Shown piece by piece: positions 25,067 to 33,035 of a stretch of DNA of 64,000 bases. Position numbers and translations under genes: made by a program. The stretch spans positions 622,501-686,500 of the forward strand of contig NZ_JALKBG010000008.1 in assembly GCF_023016155.1 (NCBI RefSeq), in the 5' to 3' direction. How positions within the stretch are numbered: position 1 is the stretch's first letter; each line of letters opens with the position of its first letter. The notes beneath the pieces are model-generated. The model saw only the letters and a program-made list of their open reading frames with translations, was not told where the DNA came from and did no database searches. This stretch comes from Aliiroseovarius sp. F20344. Lineage in GTDB: Bacteria > Pseudomonadota > Alphaproteobacteria > Rhodobacterales > Rhodobacteraceae.

Positions 25067-26217
25067 CAGCCGCGGTCGCGTTCTGCCAACAATTGACGTC
25101 CGACGATCAGGCGCATGATCTCGTTCGTGCCTTCCAGAATCTGGTGCACGCGCAAGTCCCGCACGATCTTTTCGATACCGTAATCGGACAGATAGCCATA
25201 ACCGCCATGTAGCTGTAGGCACCCATTGGCGACGTCAAATGCAGCGTCGGTCACCATCAGCTTGGCCATGGCACAGAATTTGGACGCATCATGTGCGCCA
25301 TTGTCCAGCTTCCACGCGGCCTGACGCAGGAAGGTGCGCGCGGCTTGCAGTCTGGTTTCGTATTCGGCCAGACGGAATTGCAGGGCTTGGAATTGGTCGA
25401 TGGTTTTGCCAAACGCCTTGCGTTCGCCCATATACTGAAGCGTTAGATCCAAAGCCTTCTGCGCGCCACCAAGAGCACCGGCTGAGATGTTCAGACGTCC
25501 ACCGTCCAGTCCAGCCATGGCATAGACAAAGCCTTTGCCTTCTTCGCCCAACAGGTTCACATGCGGCACGGCGCAATCGTCAAACTGCACCTGAGAGGTC
25601 GGTTGTGCCTTCCAGCCCATTTTGCGTTCATTCGCGCCGAAGCTCAGACCCGGCGAGCCAGCCTCAACCACGACGGTCGAAATACCCTTGGGGCCGTCTT
25701 CGCCAGTGCGGCACATGGTGACGTACACGTCTGAATAATTGCCGCCCGAGATGAACGCCTTGTTGCCGTTCAACACGTAGCCTTCGTTGGTTTTCTCGGC
25801 GCGGGTTTTCAGCGCAGCCGCGTCCGAGCCTGAGCCCGGTTCGGTCAGACAGTACGAGAATATCTTTTCCATCGAGCAGAGCGCAGGAAGCCATTTTTGC
25901 TTGTCTTCTTCCTTGCCGAACTTGTCGATCATGCCGCCGCACATATTGTGGATCGACAGGAAAGAGCCAATGGCGGGATCGGCCATAGCGAGCGCTTCGA
26001 AAATCAGTGTGGCGTCAAGGCGCGACAAGCCAGACCCGCCATATTCTTCGGACACGTAGATGCCACCAAATCCCAGCTCAGCCAGCTGCGGCCAAAGCTC
26101 TTTCGGGATGGATTCTTCCGCTTCCCACTTCTCGGAATTGGGTGCGATATTCTCTTCGCCAAAGCTTTTGGCCATGTCGAAAATGAGGGTCTGTTCCTCG
26201 GTCAGCGCGAAATCCAT
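25066..26217 (-). CDS. Acyl-CoA dehydrogenase, probably isobutyryl-CoA
   Basis: This 383-residue FAD enzyme of the acyl-CoA dehydrogenase family has the signatures YCLTEPGSGSDAAALKTRAE (about residue 125) and QLHGGYGYLSDYGIEKIVRDLRV, with the catalytic glutamate in ILEGTNEIMR near the C-terminus. Coupling to 3-hydroxyisobutyryl-CoA hydrolase and MmsB points to isobutyryl-CoA as substrate in valine degradation; branched or short-chain substrates cannot be excluded. ATG 26217 (MDFALTEEQ) is the normal family start; the frame runs 21 codons further up. It is the first gene of a three-gene valine operon, although a separate enoyl-CoA hydratase for methacrylyl-CoA is not present here. Confidence 0.9.
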   Translation of the reverse strand: MDFALTEEQTLIFDMAKSFGEENIAPNSEKWEAEESIPKELWPQLAELGFGGIYVSEEYGGSGLSRLDATLIFEALAMADPAIGSFLSIHNMCGGMIDKFGKEEDKQKWLPALCSMEKIFSYCLTEPGSGSDAAALKTRAEKTNEGYVLNGNKAFISGGNYSDVYVTMCRTGEDGPKGISTVVVEAGSPGLSFGANERKMGWKAQPTSQVQFDDCAVPHVNLLGEEGKGFVYAMAGLDGGRLNISAGALGGAQKALDLTLQYMGERKAFGKTIDQFQALQFRLAEYETRLQAARTFLRQAAWKLDNGAHDASKFCAMAKLMVTDAAFDVANGCLQLHGGYGYLSDYGIEKIVRDLRVHQILEGTNEIMRLIVGRQLLAERDRG

Positions 26218-26356
26218 CTGGTCCTCCCGTCCACGTGTCTGGGCGCAACATATGGCGCAATCCTTACAGGAGTTTTTCAAGCGCGGTCACTGTTTCGCCG
26301 GTCACCGTGACTTACTTGGGTCTAAGCCCGCGAAAAACCACGTAGAAATACGGTAC

Positions 26357-27490
26357 TTACAGCCCGTCGTGAAAGGCATCGACCAAATGACGGACCACGT
26401 CGCGCAGGGCCTCGTCTTTCGGCTTCTCGGCCTGGATGCTGTCTTGGTAGACAGCGCGTTGCCGATCAGCTGCAGTCCCACCTGTCAGGATATGGCGCGC
26501 CGCTTCAATTTCAGCGACACAACCTAACGCTTCGGCATCCTCTTTGACCAGTTCGATCATCTCATCCAGCAGCTCATCAAACGGGGCAATTTCACCCACA
26601 CCAAAGTCGATCAATCCGCCCGAAACGCCATAGCGTTGCGCCCGCCAGCGGTTTTCGCCTATCAGGAAGTTATCATAAAGCCGCCAGCGTTGGTTCTTGG
26701 CCTTCAACCGCCACAGCATCCGCGTCAGGCATTGGATCAATGCGGCCAGCGACAGCGTGTCTTCCAGCCGGGGCTGAACATCGCAGATCCTTGCCTCGAT
26801 CGTGGGGAAACGGGCCGAAGGGCGCAGATCCCACCAGATTTTCGAGCTGTCTTCGATCACGCCGATGTCTACCAGCGCCTGCACAGACCGTTCATATTCC
26901 GACCAGCTGCCCAGCTGTGGGGGCAACCCGGTGCGGGGCAGGTTATCAAAGACCGTCAGGCGATAGGACGCCAACCCCGTATCCTCGCCCTGCCAAAAGG
27001 GCGAACTGGTCGACATGGCCAGAAGGTGCGGCAAAAAGTAAGTCAGCTGGTTCACAAGATCGATCCGTGTGTCGGGATCGGGAATGCCGACATGCACATG
27101 CATCCCACAAATCAGCATCCGGCGAACCACGCCGGCCAGATCGCGGCGCAGATCGTTGTAGCGATCTTTGTTGACGTGATGCTGGTCTTTCCAATTGGCG
27201 AAGGGATGGCAACTTGCTGCAATGGGGGCCAGCCCATAGTCCTTGGCGTTCTTGGCAACGGACGCCCTAAGACGCTTTAGATCATCACGCGCTTCCAAGA
27301 TGTCGGCGCAGACTCGGGTGCCGATTTCAATCTGACACTGCAAGTATTCAGGACTGACCTGACCTTCCAATTCTGCCCGGCAGGCTTCCATCATTTCTTC
27401 CGGGGCTTCTTGCAGGGCAAAACTATCGCGATCGACCAGAAGATACTCTTCCTCGATGCCGATTGAGAACGTAGGAGCTTCTCGGGCCAT
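26357..27490 (-). CDS. Carboxylate-amine ligase, GCS2/YbdK family
   Basis: This 377-residue protein belongs to glutamate-cysteine ligase family 2. The ATP-grasp-like catalytic start is [17 protein letters not shown]. Further conserved regions are [21 protein letters not shown], and [17 protein letters not shown]. Some relatives have weak glutamate-cysteine ligase activity; the true substrate is unknown. ATGs occur at 27508 and 27490. I use the second because AAGGA lies 6 nt before it and nothing suitable precedes the first. It sits between the valine operon and mmsA on the same strand, with no obvious functional link. Confidence 0.88.
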   Translation of the reverse strand: MAREAPTFSIGIEEEYLLVDRDSFALQEAPEEMMEACRAELEGQVSPEYLQCQIEIGTRVCADILEARDDLKRLRASVAKNAKDYGLAPIAASCHPFANWKDQHHVNKDRYNDLRRDLAGVVRRMLICGMHVHVGIPDPDTRIDLVNQLTYFLPHLLAMSTSSPFWQGEDTGLASYRLTVFDNLPRTGLPPQLGSWSEYERSVQALVDIGVIEDSSKIWWDLRPSARFPTIEARICDVQPRLEDTLSLAALIQCLTRMLWRLKAKNQRWRLYDNFLIGENRWRAQRYGVSGGLIDFGVGEIAPFDELLDEMIELVKEDAEALGCVAEIEAARHILTGGTAADRQRAVYQDSIQAEKPKDEALRDVVRHLVDAFHDGL

Positions 27491-27582
27491 GGCCATTCCT
27501 TGTGTCATCGTCGCGCAAGGTCAGTTTGGCAAGAGATTGGTGTTTGAACAAGCGTTGAGGCAAAAATGGACCCGGAAACACA

Positions 27583-27611
27583 AAACGCCCCGGTCAATTA
27601 CCGGGGCGTTT
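27583..27611 (-). terminator. Terminator of mmsA
   Basis: A 12-bp stem (AAACGCCCCGGT at 27583-27594 with ACCGGGGCGTTT at 27600-27611) has a 5-nt loop and on the minus strand runs into a T-rich tail. It lies just after the mmsA stop. Confidence 0.85.
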
Positions 27612-27631
27612 CGTGAGATCTAATAGTGGGT

Positions 27632-29131
27632 TTAATCCATGGCTTTGAAGTTGAACTCGCCACCTTCTTTGATACCCGACGGCCAGCGCTGGGTGACCGT
27701 TTTGGTGCGTGTATAGAACTTGAACGCGTCCGGGCCGTGCTGGTTCAGATCGCCAAAGCCCGACTTCTTCCAGCCGCCAAAGGTGTGATAGGCCAGCGGA
27801 ACCGGGATCGGAACGTTGATGCCGACCATACCGATGTTGATCCGGTTGGCGAAGTCACGCGCGGTGTCACCGTCCCGGGTGAAGATCGCGGTGCCGTTGC
27901 CGTATTCGTGGTCCATGGCGTGGCCGAGGGCCTCTTCATAGCTTTCAGCGCGAACCATCGACAGAACCGGCCCGAAGATTTCCTGCTTGTAGATGTCCAT
28001 GTCGGTGGTGACGTTGTCGAAAAGATGCGGGCCAACAAAGAAGCCGTCCTCATAGCCTTGCAGGCTGAAGTCGCGGTTGTCGACAACCAGATCAGCACCC
28101 TGTTCTACACCCGAGTTGATCAGGCGCAGGATGTTTTCTTTGGCGGCCGAGGTCACAACCGGGCCATAGTCCACATCGTCACCAGCAGTGTAGGGGGCAA
28201 CTTTCAGCTTCTCGATGCGAGGTACAAGGGCATCCCGCAGCTTGTCGCCGGTCTCTTCGCCAACAGGCACGGCAACCGAGATCGCCATGCAGCGTTCGCC
28301 AGCAGCGCCGAAACCAGCGCCGATCAGCGCGTCAGCCGCTTGTTCGATGTCCGCGTCGGGCATGATGATCATGTGGTTTTTCGCGCCACCGAAGCACTGC
28401 GCACGTTTGCCGTTGGCGGTTGCGCGCGAGTAGATGTAGTGGGCGATTGGGGTTGACCCTACGAAGGCAACGCCTTGAATGGTTTCGTTGTCCAAGATCG
28501 CGTCAACAGCGTCTTTGTCGCCGTTTACAACCTGAAGAACACCATCGGGCAAGCCAGCTTCTTTGCACAGCTCTGCCAGCATCAGCGGAACCGACGGGTC
28601 ACGCTCGGACGGTTTCAGGATCATCGCGTTACCAGCGGCCAAAGCCGGGCCCATGCCCCACAGAGGGATCATCGCTGGGAAGTTGAACGGTGTGATCGAG
28701 GCTACAACGCCCAGAGGTTGGCGCATGGAATACATGTCGATGCCGGGGCCAGCGCTGTCGGTGAATTCACCCTTCATCATCTGGGCTGCACCGATGCAGT
28801 ATTCGATCACTTCCAGACCACGCTGTACGTCGCCTTTTGCGTCAGGAATGGTTTTACCATGCTCGCGCGACAGGGCTTCGGCCAGCTTGTCCATGTCACG
28901 GTTCAGAAGGCCAACCAAGGCCATCATCACGCGGCCGCGTTTCTGCGGGTTGGTGGCGCCCCAAGCTTTCTGAGCTTCGGCGGCTTTGGCAACGGCGTCG
29001 TCCAGCTCGGCTTTTGTGGCCAAGGCTACCTGTGCCTGCACTTCGCCGGTGGCGGGGTTGTAGACGTCGGCAGTGCGGCCCGATGTTCCATCGACCATCT
29101 GGCCGTCAATCCAGTGTCCTAGTTTTTGCAT
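27632..29131 (-). CDS. mmsA: CoA-acylating methylmalonate-semialdehyde dehydrogenase
   Basis: This 499-residue aldehyde dehydrogenase converts methylmalonate (or malonate) semialdehyde plus CoA and NAD+ to propionyl-CoA (or acetyl-CoA), the final step after MmsB. The catalytic cysteine is in GAAGERCMAISVAVPVG (about residue 285). The cofactor region ITPFNFPAMIPLWGMGPALAAGN and the FVGSTPIAHYIYSRA nucleotide loop are typical. The MmsA hallmark of lacking the usual general-base glutamate fits the sequence QCFGGAKNHMIIMPD. It ends at a strong terminator and is divergent from a LysR-type regulator. Confidence 0.95.
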   Translation of the reverse strand: MQKLGHWIDGQMVDGTSGRTADVYNPATGEVQAQVALATKAELDDAVAKAAEAQKAWGATNPQKRGRVMMALVGLLNRDMDKLAEALSREHGKTIPDAKGDVQRGLEVIEYCIGAAQMMKGEFTDSAGPGIDMYSMRQPLGVVASITPFNFPAMIPLWGMGPALAAGNAMILKPSERDPSVPLMLAELCKEAGLPDGVLQVVNGDKDAVDAILDNETIQGVAFVGSTPIAHYIYSRATANGKRAQCFGGAKNHMIIMPDADIEQAADALIGAGFGAAGERCMAISVAVPVGEETGDKLRDALVPRIEKLKVAPYTAGDDVDYGPVVTSAAKENILRLINSGVEQGADLVVDNRDFSLQGYEDGFFVGPHLFDNVTTDMDIYKQEIFGPVLSMVRAESYEEALGHAMDHEYGNGTAIFTRDGDTARDFANRINIGMVGINVPIPVPLAYHTFGGWKKSGFGDLNQHGPDAFKFYTRTKTVTQRWPSGIKEGGEFNFKAMD

Positions 29132-29207
29132 GGTACTTCTCCCAATAGTTGGGCGCAGGATAGTCTTGCAGAATTGCCAAGAAAAGGGTTAGTTTTCCAA
29201 AAGCATT

Positions 29208-29221
29208 TTGCATTTTTGCAA
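29208..29221. promoter_or_regulatory. Inverted repeat in the mmsA / LysR-type intergenic region
   Basis: TTGC-ATTTTT-GCAA lies in an A/T-rich part of the 186-bp divergent spacer, 77 bp from mmsA and 97 bp from the regulator. The size and position suit a LysR-type site, but the match to the T-N11-A rule is loose. Confidence 0.4.
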
Positions 29222-29317
29222 TGATGGGGTGCAGGCGTGATCTGGATCAAGGGCTTTGCCCCTCGGCCCTGTGGGCCTTATCCCAGGGCAATTGAAACAA
29301 GAAAAAGGGGGGCAGTC

Positions 29318-30211
29318 TTGGATTGGGATGATCTGAAAGTGTTTTTGGCGGTGGCGCGCGGGGAAAGCCTCTCGCGCGCTGGGCGTGTGTTGAAGCGTGA
29401 TGCAGCGACGGTTGGGCGGCGCGTGTCAAAGCTTGAGGCTGATCTGGGACTGCCATTGTTCACGAAATCTCCGCAAGGCTATGCGCTGACCGAAGCGGGA
29501 TTGCGGTTGCTGGCACATGCCGAGCGGGCAGAGCAGGCGGTGATGTCGGGGGTGGACGAATTGGCTGGTCAATCTGGCCAGTTGTCGGGGCAAGTGCGCA
29601 TCGGCGCAACTGATGGATGCGCCAGTTTCATCTTGCCGCAAGTCTGCGCCGCCATTCAAAGAGATCATCCAGAGCTGGAGCTGCAAATCGTCGCTTTGCC
29701 GCGGGTGATCAATCTGTCCAAGCGTGAAGCTGATATGGCCATCACAGTTTCGCCACCGCAAACGGGCCGGATCACTGTGCAAAAGATCACGGACTATCAT
29801 CTGCATCTGGCCGCATCGCGCAGCTATCTCAAGCAGGCAGCCCCTTTGGACTGTCTTGCGGATCTACGACACCACCCGGTAGTTGGATACATTCAGGACA
29901 TGATTTTTTATCCCGAGCTGGATTTCCTAGAAGAGCTTGGGGTCGAAAAGGCTGCGCTCGCGTCAAATCTGGTTTCGGTCCAGTTGGGCCTTGTGAAGCA
30001 GGGTGGAGGAGTGGGCGTGACCCACGACTTTATTTTGCCATCCGCCCCTGATCTGCAACGGGTGTTGACGGATGAGCTGTCGATCCGTCGCTCATTCTAC
30101 CTTGTGCGTCACGAAGGCGACGCGCGCATGGAGCGGTTTGCCCGCGTGGGCGAAGAGCTGATGCGCGGCATCCGGGATGAAGTCACGCGATTGGAAGGTT
30201 TGGTGACCTGA
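29318..30211 (+). CDS. LysR-family regulator, likely of mmsA
   Basis: This 297-residue protein has a LysR helix-turn-helix (DDLKVFLAVARGESLSRAGRVLKRDAATVGRRVSKLEADLGLPLF, residues 3-48) and a substrate-binding domain. I choose the TTG at 29318: AAAAAGGGGGG precedes it with 6-nt spacing, and the protein then starts LDWDDLKVF as relatives do. The frame opens 27 codons earlier at an ATG (29237), but that part is not conserved in character. It is transcribed away from mmsA, and by the usual LysR arrangement probably controls it. Confidence 0.87.
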   Translation: MDWDDLKVFLAVARGESLSRAGRVLKRDAATVGRRVSKLEADLGLPLFTKSPQGYALTEAGLRLLAHAERAEQAVMSGVDELAGQSGQLSGQVRIGATDGCASFILPQVCAAIQRDHPELELQIVALPRVINLSKREADMAITVSPPQTGRITVQKITDYHLHLAASRSYLKQAAPLDCLADLRHHPVVGYIQDMIFYPELDFLEELGVEKAALASNLVSVQLGLVKQGGGVGVTHDFILPSAPDLQRVLTDELSIRRSFYLVRHEGDARMERFARVGEELMRGIRDEVTRLEGLVT

Positions 30212-30306
30212 TATCGCTGCAGCTGCAAAGAGCTCTTGACATTTTGTTGCGTAAAGAGCGACGCTGGGGACAGAAAAATACAAGATATTCAAGCAGGAGG
30301 GCGCCA

Positions 30307-30741
30307 ATGCTCATTCACCAGATCCTCAAAGATAAGTCACTTGATGGGGTGGCCACGGTAAAGCCGGGCAGCAAGGTGGCGGATGCGGCAAACCTTCTGT
30401 CCCAAAAGAAAATCGGGGCCGTGATCGTGTCGGACGATGGGGTGCATCCCAAGGGTATCCTTTCTGAAAGGGATATCGTGTCCGAGCTCGGCAAGGTCGG
30501 AACTGGCTGTTTGGATAAGCCTGTCGATGATCTGATGACAGCCAAGCTGATCACCTGCGCGCCAGGAGATCGTGCCATTCAAGTGCTGCAAACCATGACC
30601 GAAGGCCGGTTTCGCCACATGCCCGTGATGGAGGGTGATGAAATGGTTGGGTTGGTCTCGATCGGTGATGTTGTCAAAGCGCGTCTGGAAGAGCTGTCAC
30701 AGCAGGCGGATGCGCTGAAAAACATGATTATGGGGTATTGA
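30307..30741 (+). CDS. CBS-domain protein
   Basis: This 144-residue soluble protein consists of two CBS motifs (residues about 10-62 and 75-128) forming one Bateman module. Key parts are GAVIVSDDGVHPKGILSERDIV and GRFRHMPVMEGDEMVGLVSIGDVVKARLEEL. Stand-alone CBS proteins bind adenosyl nucleotides and often modulate partner enzymes or stress responses. AGGAGG precedes ATG 30307, which decides against the frame's earlier start. Its partner is unknown; coaD follows on the same strand 93 bp later. Confidence 0.88.
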   Translation: MLIHQILKDKSLDGVATVKPGSKVADAANLLSQKKIGAVIVSDDGVHPKGILSERDIVSELGKVGTGCLDKPVDDLMTAKLITCAPGDRAIQVLQTMTEGRFRHMPVMEGDEMVGLVSIGDVVKARLEELSQQADALKNMIMGY

Positions 30742-30834
30742 TCCCAATAGAGTAAGAATACGCTGCACTGCGGAAAAAGCTTGCATTTGGGCGTGCCATA
30801 ATGTTGCGTGCGCCCACTGCAAGGAGACCAAATC

Positions 30835-31326
30835 ATGCGCATCGGATTGTATCCCGGAACTTTTGACCCGATCACTTTGGGGCATACTGACATCATTCGT
30901 CGGGCCTGTGCGCTGGTGGACCGTCTGGTGATTGGCGTGGCGATCAACACCGGGAAGGGTCCTTTGTTTACGCTGGAAGAGCGTGTAGCGATGGTCGAAG
31001 CAGAGTGCGCCAAACTGTCCGCCGAAACCGGGACCGAGATTGTTGCCCATCCCTTTCAAAACCTTTTGATTGACTGCGCCCATGACGTCGGTGCGCAAAT
31101 CATTATTCGTGGTCTGCGCGCCGTCACGGATTTCGAATATGAATATCAAATGGTTGGCATGAATCGCGCGATGGATGACAGCGTCGAAACGGTGTTCTTG
31201 ATGGCCGAGGCACGCTATCAGGCGATTGCATCAAAGCTGGTAAAGGAAATCGCCAAGTTGGGCGGGGACGTTAGCAAATTCGTCCCGGAAGATGTGCGCC
31301 ACAAGCTGCTGCAAAAGATCGACTGA
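30835..31326 (+). CDS. coaD: Phosphopantetheine adenylyltransferase
   Basis: This 163-residue enzyme transfers AMP from ATP to 4'-phosphopantetheine to give dephospho-CoA, the fourth step of CoA synthesis. The nucleotidyltransferase T/HxGH motif is in YPGTFDPITLGHTDII at the N-terminus, and the C-terminal ATP motif is IASKLVKEIAKLGGDVSKF. The pantetheine-binding region is RGLRAVTDFEYEYQMVGMNR. AAGGAG precedes ATG 30835. Full length for the family. Confidence 0.96.
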   Translation: MRIGLYPGTFDPITLGHTDIIRRACALVDRLVIGVAINTGKGPLFTLEERVAMVEAECAKLSAETGTEIVAHPFQNLLIDCAHDVGAQIIIRGLRAVTDFEYEYQMVGMNRAMDDSVETVFLMAEARYQAIASKLVKEIAKLGGDVSKFVPEDVRHKLLQKID

Positions 31327-31352
31327 ACGTTCTTTTAAGCAGAACTGCGTAA

Positions 31353-31569
31353 GGTGGGATGAAGTGGCGGCCCCACCGCAACCGTCGGGGTCTGAATTCC
31401 CGAGGACCTGTATATACAGGTGGGCGCCGGGTAAGTGGACCACGGTCCAAACAGAGCCAGCTCCCTCGGAATTGCTTAAGGCCACCGGAATTTTACCCGC
31501 ATGTGACGCGAAGGGCAGAAGCCGCCTTGGCTTAGATAGGCGGCGGGGCGCGCGGTTGCAAGGGAAGAC
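31353..31569 (+). ncRNA. Candidate structured RNA between coaD and mmcB
   Basis: This 301-bp gap has no plausible reading frame but is rich in complementary stretches. GGTGGG/CCCACC is at 31353-31377. CCTGTA-TA-TACAGG is at 31407-31420. TGGACC-AC-GGTCCA is at 31436-31449. GCCGCCT/AGGCGGC is at 31521-31544. A long-range GCAACCG (31378-31384) with CGGTTGC (31553-31559) closes the region. Two more pairings, ATTCCCGAGG (31396) with CCTCGGAAT (31464), and CGGGTAA (31428) with TTACCCG (31493), interleave, so they imply a pseudoknot or alternative folds. It does not show the signatures of RNase P, tmRNA, SRP or a 6S RNA that I can recognise. The strand is assumed from its neighbours. Confidence 0.4.
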
Positions 31570-31601
31570 ATGTGATGATGTGCGCGCGTCATTGACAATT
31601 T

Positions 31602-31616
31602 GTTCATGAATTGTTC
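31602..31616. promoter_or_regulatory. LexA (SOS) box before mmcB
   Basis: GTTC-ATGAATT-GTTC is an exact alphaproteobacterial LexA direct repeat ending 11 bp before the mmcB ATG. A TTGACA -35 element at 31592-31597 places the box over the spacer and -10 region, ideal for repression. Confidence 0.88.
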
Positions 31617-31627
31617 ATGTTAGGTCT

Positions 31628-32095
31628 ATGAATACAACAGCCCCATCCCTTATGCCCGGCCAGCTTCTGGCGCGAGGCGTTTGCCGCCATATGCTGAGCC
31701 ATGGATTTGTCACGGTGGAGGAGCTGGTGCCCGCGCGGGGCCTGCGCGTCGATGTGATGGCGCTTGGCCCAAAGGGTGAGATTTGGGTGATCGAATGCAA
31801 ATCATCGCGTGCGGATTTCACGTCGGACAACAAATGGCAGGGCTATCTGGAATGGTGCGACCGTTATTTCTGGGCGGTAGATGCAAGTTTCCCGACCGAG
31901 CTTTTGCCTGAAGGCTCTGGGCTGATGATTGCAGACAGCTATGACGCGGAAATCATGCGCATGGGCCCGGAAGACAAGCTGGCTCCGGCGCGGCGCAAAG
32001 TGATGGTGCAGAAATTTGCGACCCATGCCGCGCGCCGGTTGCACGGGTTTCGTGATCCCGGCGTTGCCGCGTTCATAGATGGATCAGGAGGATAG
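31628..32095 (+). CDS. mmcB: MmcB-family DNA repair protein
   Basis: This 155-residue protein of the MmcB family is a putative nuclease of the restriction-endonuclease fold. The core reads VDVMALGPKGEIWVIECKSS, in which D, E and K (ExK in IECK) match the metal-binding motif, followed by DNKWQGYLEWCDRYFWAVD. In Caulobacter the homologue is SOS-induced and contributes to survival of mitomycin C damage. The LexA box directly upstream here supports the same regulation. It is followed 4 bp later by a small gene that is probably co-transcribed. Confidence 0.88.
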   Translation: MNTTAPSLMPGQLLARGVCRHMLSHGFVTVEELVPARGLRVDVMALGPKGEIWVIECKSSRADFTSDNKWQGYLEWCDRYFWAVDASFPTELLPEGSGLMIADSYDAEIMRMGPEDKLAPARRKVMVQKFATHAARRLHGFRDPGVAAFIDGSGG

Positions 32096-32099
32096 AGAG

Positions 32100-32282
32100 A
32101 TGATGATCAAGTACTACTACCCAGATGGGGATTGGTGCTATCGCGCGCTCCACACCGCACATGCCGTATTTCACAAAGACGGAAAGCTTATTGCCCGCGC
32201 CCAAAAGCCCGACGGCACAGGGCTTTACGAATTCGAGATCACAGGATTCGAATTGATCGGACCGGGCGACGTCCACACCTAA
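32100..32282 (+). CDS. Small hypothetical protein after mmcB
   Basis: This 60-residue protein has no assigned family. AGGAGG overlaps the end of mmcB, with 8-nt spacing to the ATG at 32100, so translation is well supported. The sequence (MIKYYYPDGDWCYRALHTAH then YEFEITGFELIGPG) is rich in aromatic residues and looks like a compact beta-rich domain without signal or membrane segment. It should share the SOS promoter of mmcB, which makes it a possible unrecognised member of the damage response. Confidence 0.7.
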   Translation: MMIKYYYPDGDWCYRALHTAHAVFHKDGKLIARAQKPDGTGLYEFEITGFELIGPGDVHT

Positions 32283-32285
32283 GCG

Positions 32286-32492
32286 TCAGCCCTTTTTTCC
32301 GGGTTTTCCTGCCATGGATCGTGCCTGCGCCGCAGCGGCCTTAAGTTCCTCGGCAATCTCTTCCGCTTCTTCAGGTTCGAAATCCATCGGAAGTTCTACG
32401 CCGCCACCTTCTACATACAGGCGCACCATTCCCACTGAGGTTGGTCCGATCTGCAGGTTTGCGTCGATGTCACTTTCGTCGTTGATGCCCAT
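32286..32492 (-). CDS. Small conserved acidic protein (DUF6324-like)
   Basis: This 68-residue protein reads MGINDESDIDANLQIGPTSV at the N-terminus. An acidic helix (EPEEAEEIAEELKAAAAQA) and a basic tail follow. It resembles small Rhodobacterales proteins that I recall as DUF6324; the assignment is from memory. GGAGG precedes the start. It is convergent with the mmcB-linked small gene, 3 bp apart. The function is unknown. Confidence 0.65.
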   Translation of the reverse strand: MGINDESDIDANLQIGPTSVGMVRLYVEGGGVELPMDFEPEEAEEIAEELKAAAAQARSMAGKPGKKG

Positions 32493-32598
32493 GTCTGGCC
32501 TCCTGAAAAACTCTTGATCGGGTTAGTGCGCTTTCGTGCATTTTTCAACCCGCGACCTCTTGCAAAGCCCCGCGTGGGGGGGTAAATGCATCCGGCGT

Positions 32599-32675
32599 GC
32601 CGACATAGCTCAGTAGGTTAGAGCGCTTGATTGTGGATCAAGAGGTCCCCCGTTCGAGCCGGGGTGTCGGTACCA
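32599..32675 (+). tRNA. tRNA-His (GTG)
   Basis: This is a complete cloverleaf of 77 nt: acceptor GCCGACA with TGTCGGT, D-arm AGCTCAGTAGGTTAGAGC, anticodon stem CTTGA/TCAAG with loop containing GTG, T-arm CCCCG-TTCGAGC-CGGGG, and encoded ACCA. The discriminator base is A73, and no extra G-1 that could pair is encoded. This is the unusual tRNA-His form known from part of the Alphaproteobacteria, whose HisRS adapted to it. Confidence 0.96.
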
Positions 32676-32702
32676 TCACCATCATTGAAAAGATGAATGA
32701 TT

Positions 32703-33035
32703 TCAGCGGATCGAAACCCGCTTCCGCAGCGATCCGTCCGCGCTGTTGAAGATCAGGATCTCATCGCCTGACACCACGGCGATCCAGCCTTGGCCCATGG
32801 TCACTGCGTCGGCCGATACACCTTCAGGCAGTGTGATTTGGTCGGGCAGGGGCAGGGCACTTTGGGATGGCGTGGCTTGTGAAAACTTCATAACGACCAC
32901 GGTGATCAGGACTATTAGCCCAAGGATCGTCGTGACGGTCATTGCCGTGACAAGCGTTTTCAGGTAGCGCACGGTGCCAAGGCCCGCGCTGTCTTCCAAG
33001 GCTGCGTCCAGTTCCTGTTCAGGAGTTTTATCCAT
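32703..33035 (-). CDS. Single-pass membrane protein of unknown function (DUF6476-like)
   Basis: This 110-residue protein has a short acidic cytoplasmic start (MDKTPEQELDAALEDSAG), one membrane segment at about residues 29-52 (TLVTAMTVTTILGLIVLITVVVM-like), and a C-terminal domain (DQITLPEGVSADAVTMGQGWIAVVSGDEILIF). The latter resembles a single propeller-blade-like repeat, probably periplasmic. It looks like Rhodobacterales proteins I recall as DUF6476. The start at 33035 is supported by GAGG and overlaps the start codon of the divergent pseudouridine synthase gene by 2 bp. Confidence 0.7.
   Translation of the reverse strand: MDKTPEQELDAALEDSAGLGTVRYLKTLVTAMTVTTILGLIVLITVVVMKFSQATPSQSALPLPDQITLPEGVSADAVTMGQGWIAVVSGDEILIFNSADGSLRKRVSIR

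Noticed and set aside
31329-31347. GTTC...GAAC pair after coaD as another LexA box
   Set aside because: The halves are inverted with 9-bp spacing, whereas the alphaproteobacterial site is a direct repeat with 7-bp spacing.
31353-31569. RNase P, tmRNA, SRP or 6S RNA at the coaD-mmcB gap
   Set aside because: Missing are the GAGGAAAGTCC region of RNase P, the tag frame and TTCGA arm of tmRNA, and the GGAAGGAAGCA loop of SRP. No convincing 6S bubble could be drawn. Left as unassigned.
31292-31609. Short coding frame in the coaD-mmcB gap
   Set aside because: It starts inside coaD, has random-looking composition, and covers the structured-RNA pairings.
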